A DNA stretch of 6,287 nt from the NCBI GenBank assembly GCA_031265635.1, contig JAISCK010000041.1, forward strand, positions 1 through 6,287, read 5' to 3'. The notes under the pieces were generated by a model that saw nothing but the letters and a program-made list of their open reading frames with translations, was not told where the DNA came from and made no database searches. Shown here piece by piece: positions 5,544 through 6,287 of the stretch (position 1 is the stretch's first letter; each line of letters begins with the position of its first letter). The translations under genes and the position numbers were made by a program. The DNA comes from Spirochaetaceae bacterium. GTDB taxonomy: Bacteria > Spirochaetota > Spirochaetia > Treponematales > Breznakiellaceae.

Positions 5544-5945
5544 ATGAACGCGGAAATTGTGTATAAAAATCGCGGTAAAACAGTATTTTCAGAAACGGAC
5601 GGCACGATACCGGACTGCATTAAAAAAGGATTTGAAACCGATGAAATACTGTATATGGATATACCATACGGCAATGATGAGTCCCGTATGAGAATTGAAT
5701 TCGGCAAAAAATGCTGCGACATAGGTATTTGGAGGGACAAGAAGGTTTATGGATTTAAAAATTCAGATACACAGTATTTAGAAGCCGGCGGTTTAGAGGA
5801 TTTATATACCGGGGACAGTCAGCCCAAATATTTGATGTGTTACAACGTGCATGACGCTTTGGAAATATTCAAAAATTTCATGGAAACCGGTAAACCGAGC
5901 GGTAATTATTTGTGGATTGTTGAATTCCCCGGCTTTGGGCTGTAA
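5544..5945 (+). CDS. Hypothetical protein, possibly immunity-like (faint Imm1 resemblance)
   Basis: A 133-residue soluble acidic protein without signal peptide or membrane segment. I do not recognise it with confidence. It starts MNAEIVYKNRGKTVFSETDG, has a central beta-rich part (RMRIEFGKKCCDIGIW, adjacent Cys-Cys) and ends in a helix VHDALEIFKNFMETGKPSGN followed by YLWIVEFPGFGL. A late helix of the type A...F.ETG..P followed by W is reminiscent of Imm1-family immunity proteins, which protect against polymorphic toxins; this is weak and no toxin gene is in view. ATG 5544 lies 1 nt after the upstream stop and lacks its own ribosome binding site, so reinitiation is possible. GTG 5496 with GGAGG is the alternative start. 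Base use is AT-richer than the operon to the left (the first 60 bases have 24 G/C), suggesting separate acquisition. Confidence 0.72.
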   Translation: MNAEIVYKNRGKTVFSETDGTIPDCIKKGFETDEILYMDIPYGNDESRMRIEFGKKCCDIGIWRDKKVYGFKNSDTQYLEAGGLEDLYTGDSQPKYLMCYNVHDALEIFKNFMETGKPSGNYLWIVEFPGFGL

Positions 5946-6026
5946 AAAAGCGGATCGAAGAAGAAGGATCCACCGCAAAGTCGAATCGAAGAAAAAGATT
6001 TACCACAAAGTCGTCTATGAGAAAAG
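5946..6026. other. Short intergenic region between the last plus-strand gene and the transposase end
   Basis: The two genes face each other here. The 81 bases contain two ~30-bp direct repeats and no convincing intrinsic terminator on either strand. The outer end of the insertion sequence probably lies here, but I cannot place it; IS110 elements usually lack clear terminal inverted repeats. Confidence 0.5.
5953..6013. repeat. Two adjacent imperfect direct repeats of 31 and 30 bp
   Basis: Copy 1 is 5953-5983 and copy 2 is 5984-6013, back to back. Both contain ATCGAAGAA, then A-rich bases and GAT, then ACC.CAAAGTCG. They agree at 25 of 31 aligned positions with one gap. A vague third start (ATGAGAAAAGTC) follows at 6017-6028. 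The number of copies and the lack of spacers exclude CRISPR. They look like a dispersed A/G-rich repeat family next to a mobile element, but whether other copies exist cannot be seen here. Confidence 0.65.
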
Positions 6027-6287
6027 TCAAGCGATTTCAGCAAGATTTTTCTCTTTTTTAGTTTTTCCCAAAAACCTCCGGTATTGTTCCATCTTTGCCT
6101 CGTGCCTTTCAGGGTCCCGGCCGTAATGGTATTCCTGTTTCTTCAGCATTTGATACAGCTCAGCAAATACCCGCCTCCGTAACCCCGTCCTCACCAGCCC
6201 CGCCTTCTTGTATTCCGATAACCTCACATACCATCGTTTCAACTTCAAACTCGAATCCAGTACATGATTCAGCGACTGCGTTAAGAG
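6027..6287 (-). CDS. Partial transposase, C-terminal end, probable IS110 family
   Basis: The frame is open from the right edge to a TGA at 6029-6027, giving the last 86 codons (LLTQSLNHVLDSSLKLKRWY...). A TTG at 6248 is not a real start because the frame continues upstream. The segment is highly basic: KLKRWYVRLSEYKKAGLVR, then RRRVFAELYQMLKK, then YGRDPERHEAKMEQYRRFL. This resembles, from memory, the C-terminus of IS110-family (Transposase_20) proteins, where a small-residue/Arg-rich helix is followed by R.(V/L)...(I/L)(Y/N).ML+.. and a final Y..FL. The RuvC-like domain and catalytic serine lie outside the window. No frameshift is seen in the visible part, so the gene may be intact. IS110 recombinases use a structured bridge RNA, which should also be outside the window. 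Confidence 0.7.
   Translation of the reverse strand, partial: LLTQSLNHVLDSSLKLKRWYVRLSEYKKAGLVRTGLRRRVFAELYQMLKKQEYHYGRDPERHEAKMEQYRRFLGKTKKEKNLAEIA

Larger units (their letters stand above)
5946..6287 (-). mobile_element. One end of a probable IS110-family insertion sequence
   Basis: The transposase end and its short 3' flank mark the right border of the accessory patch. The left boundary of the element is uncertain within 5946-6026, and the other end lies beyond the window. The assignment depends on the transposase resemblance. Confidence 0.5.

Noticed and set aside
5953..6013. CRISPR array
   Set aside because: There are two imperfect units without spacers and no cas genes.
5851..6126. 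91-residue plus-strand frame across the repeats
   Set aside because: It overlaps the preceding gene in another frame, its Lys/Arg content comes from the A/G-rich repeats, and it runs antisense into the transposase.

Overview
The window looks like a chromosomal segment of a spirochaete, most likely Treponema-related. The grounds are the S21 sequence (start MAHIIVDD, REYYEKPS core), a Tex protein ending in a YNPFADAF-type tail motif, and a lipoprotein signal with the relaxed lipobox V-F-S-C. The genus is inference; no rRNA or other marker is present.

Positions 1-4860 hold a tightly packed minus-strand housekeeping operon. Reading from 4849 down, the order is: tex (RNA-binding transcription accessory factor); rsmG (16S rRNA m7G methyltransferase, 14-nt overlap with tex); a secreted M23 endopeptidase (ATGA overlap with rsmG); rpsU (ribosomal protein S21, 38-nt gap); and the start of a lipoprotein that runs off the left edge. 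The lipoprotein resembles the N-terminus of the phosphodiester glycosidase (NAGPA-like) family. The operon joins transcription/translation functions (tex, rsmG, rpsU) to cell-envelope functions. Its apparent promoter is an extended -10 element that would make tex mRNA leaderless.

Positions 4900-5945 are a plus-strand accessory patch of three small genes, divergent from tex. The first is an in-frame join of a BrnT-like toxin N-terminus (about 26 residues) to what looks like a complete cognate antitoxin, so it reads as a toxin-antitoxin pair that has lost most of its toxin. A strong hairpin separates it from a 72-residue protein of unknown function (FDYTEWRR motif). An AT-richer gene of unknown function follows immediately; its C-terminal half faintly resembles Imm1-type immunity proteins.

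Positions 5946-6287 hold two imperfect ~30-bp direct repeats and then, on the minus strand, the C-terminal 86 codons of a probable IS110-family transposase that runs off the right edge. Toxin-antitoxin debris, orphan small genes, repeats and an insertion sequence right after a conserved operon suggest that the region upstream of tex is an accessory insertion site.
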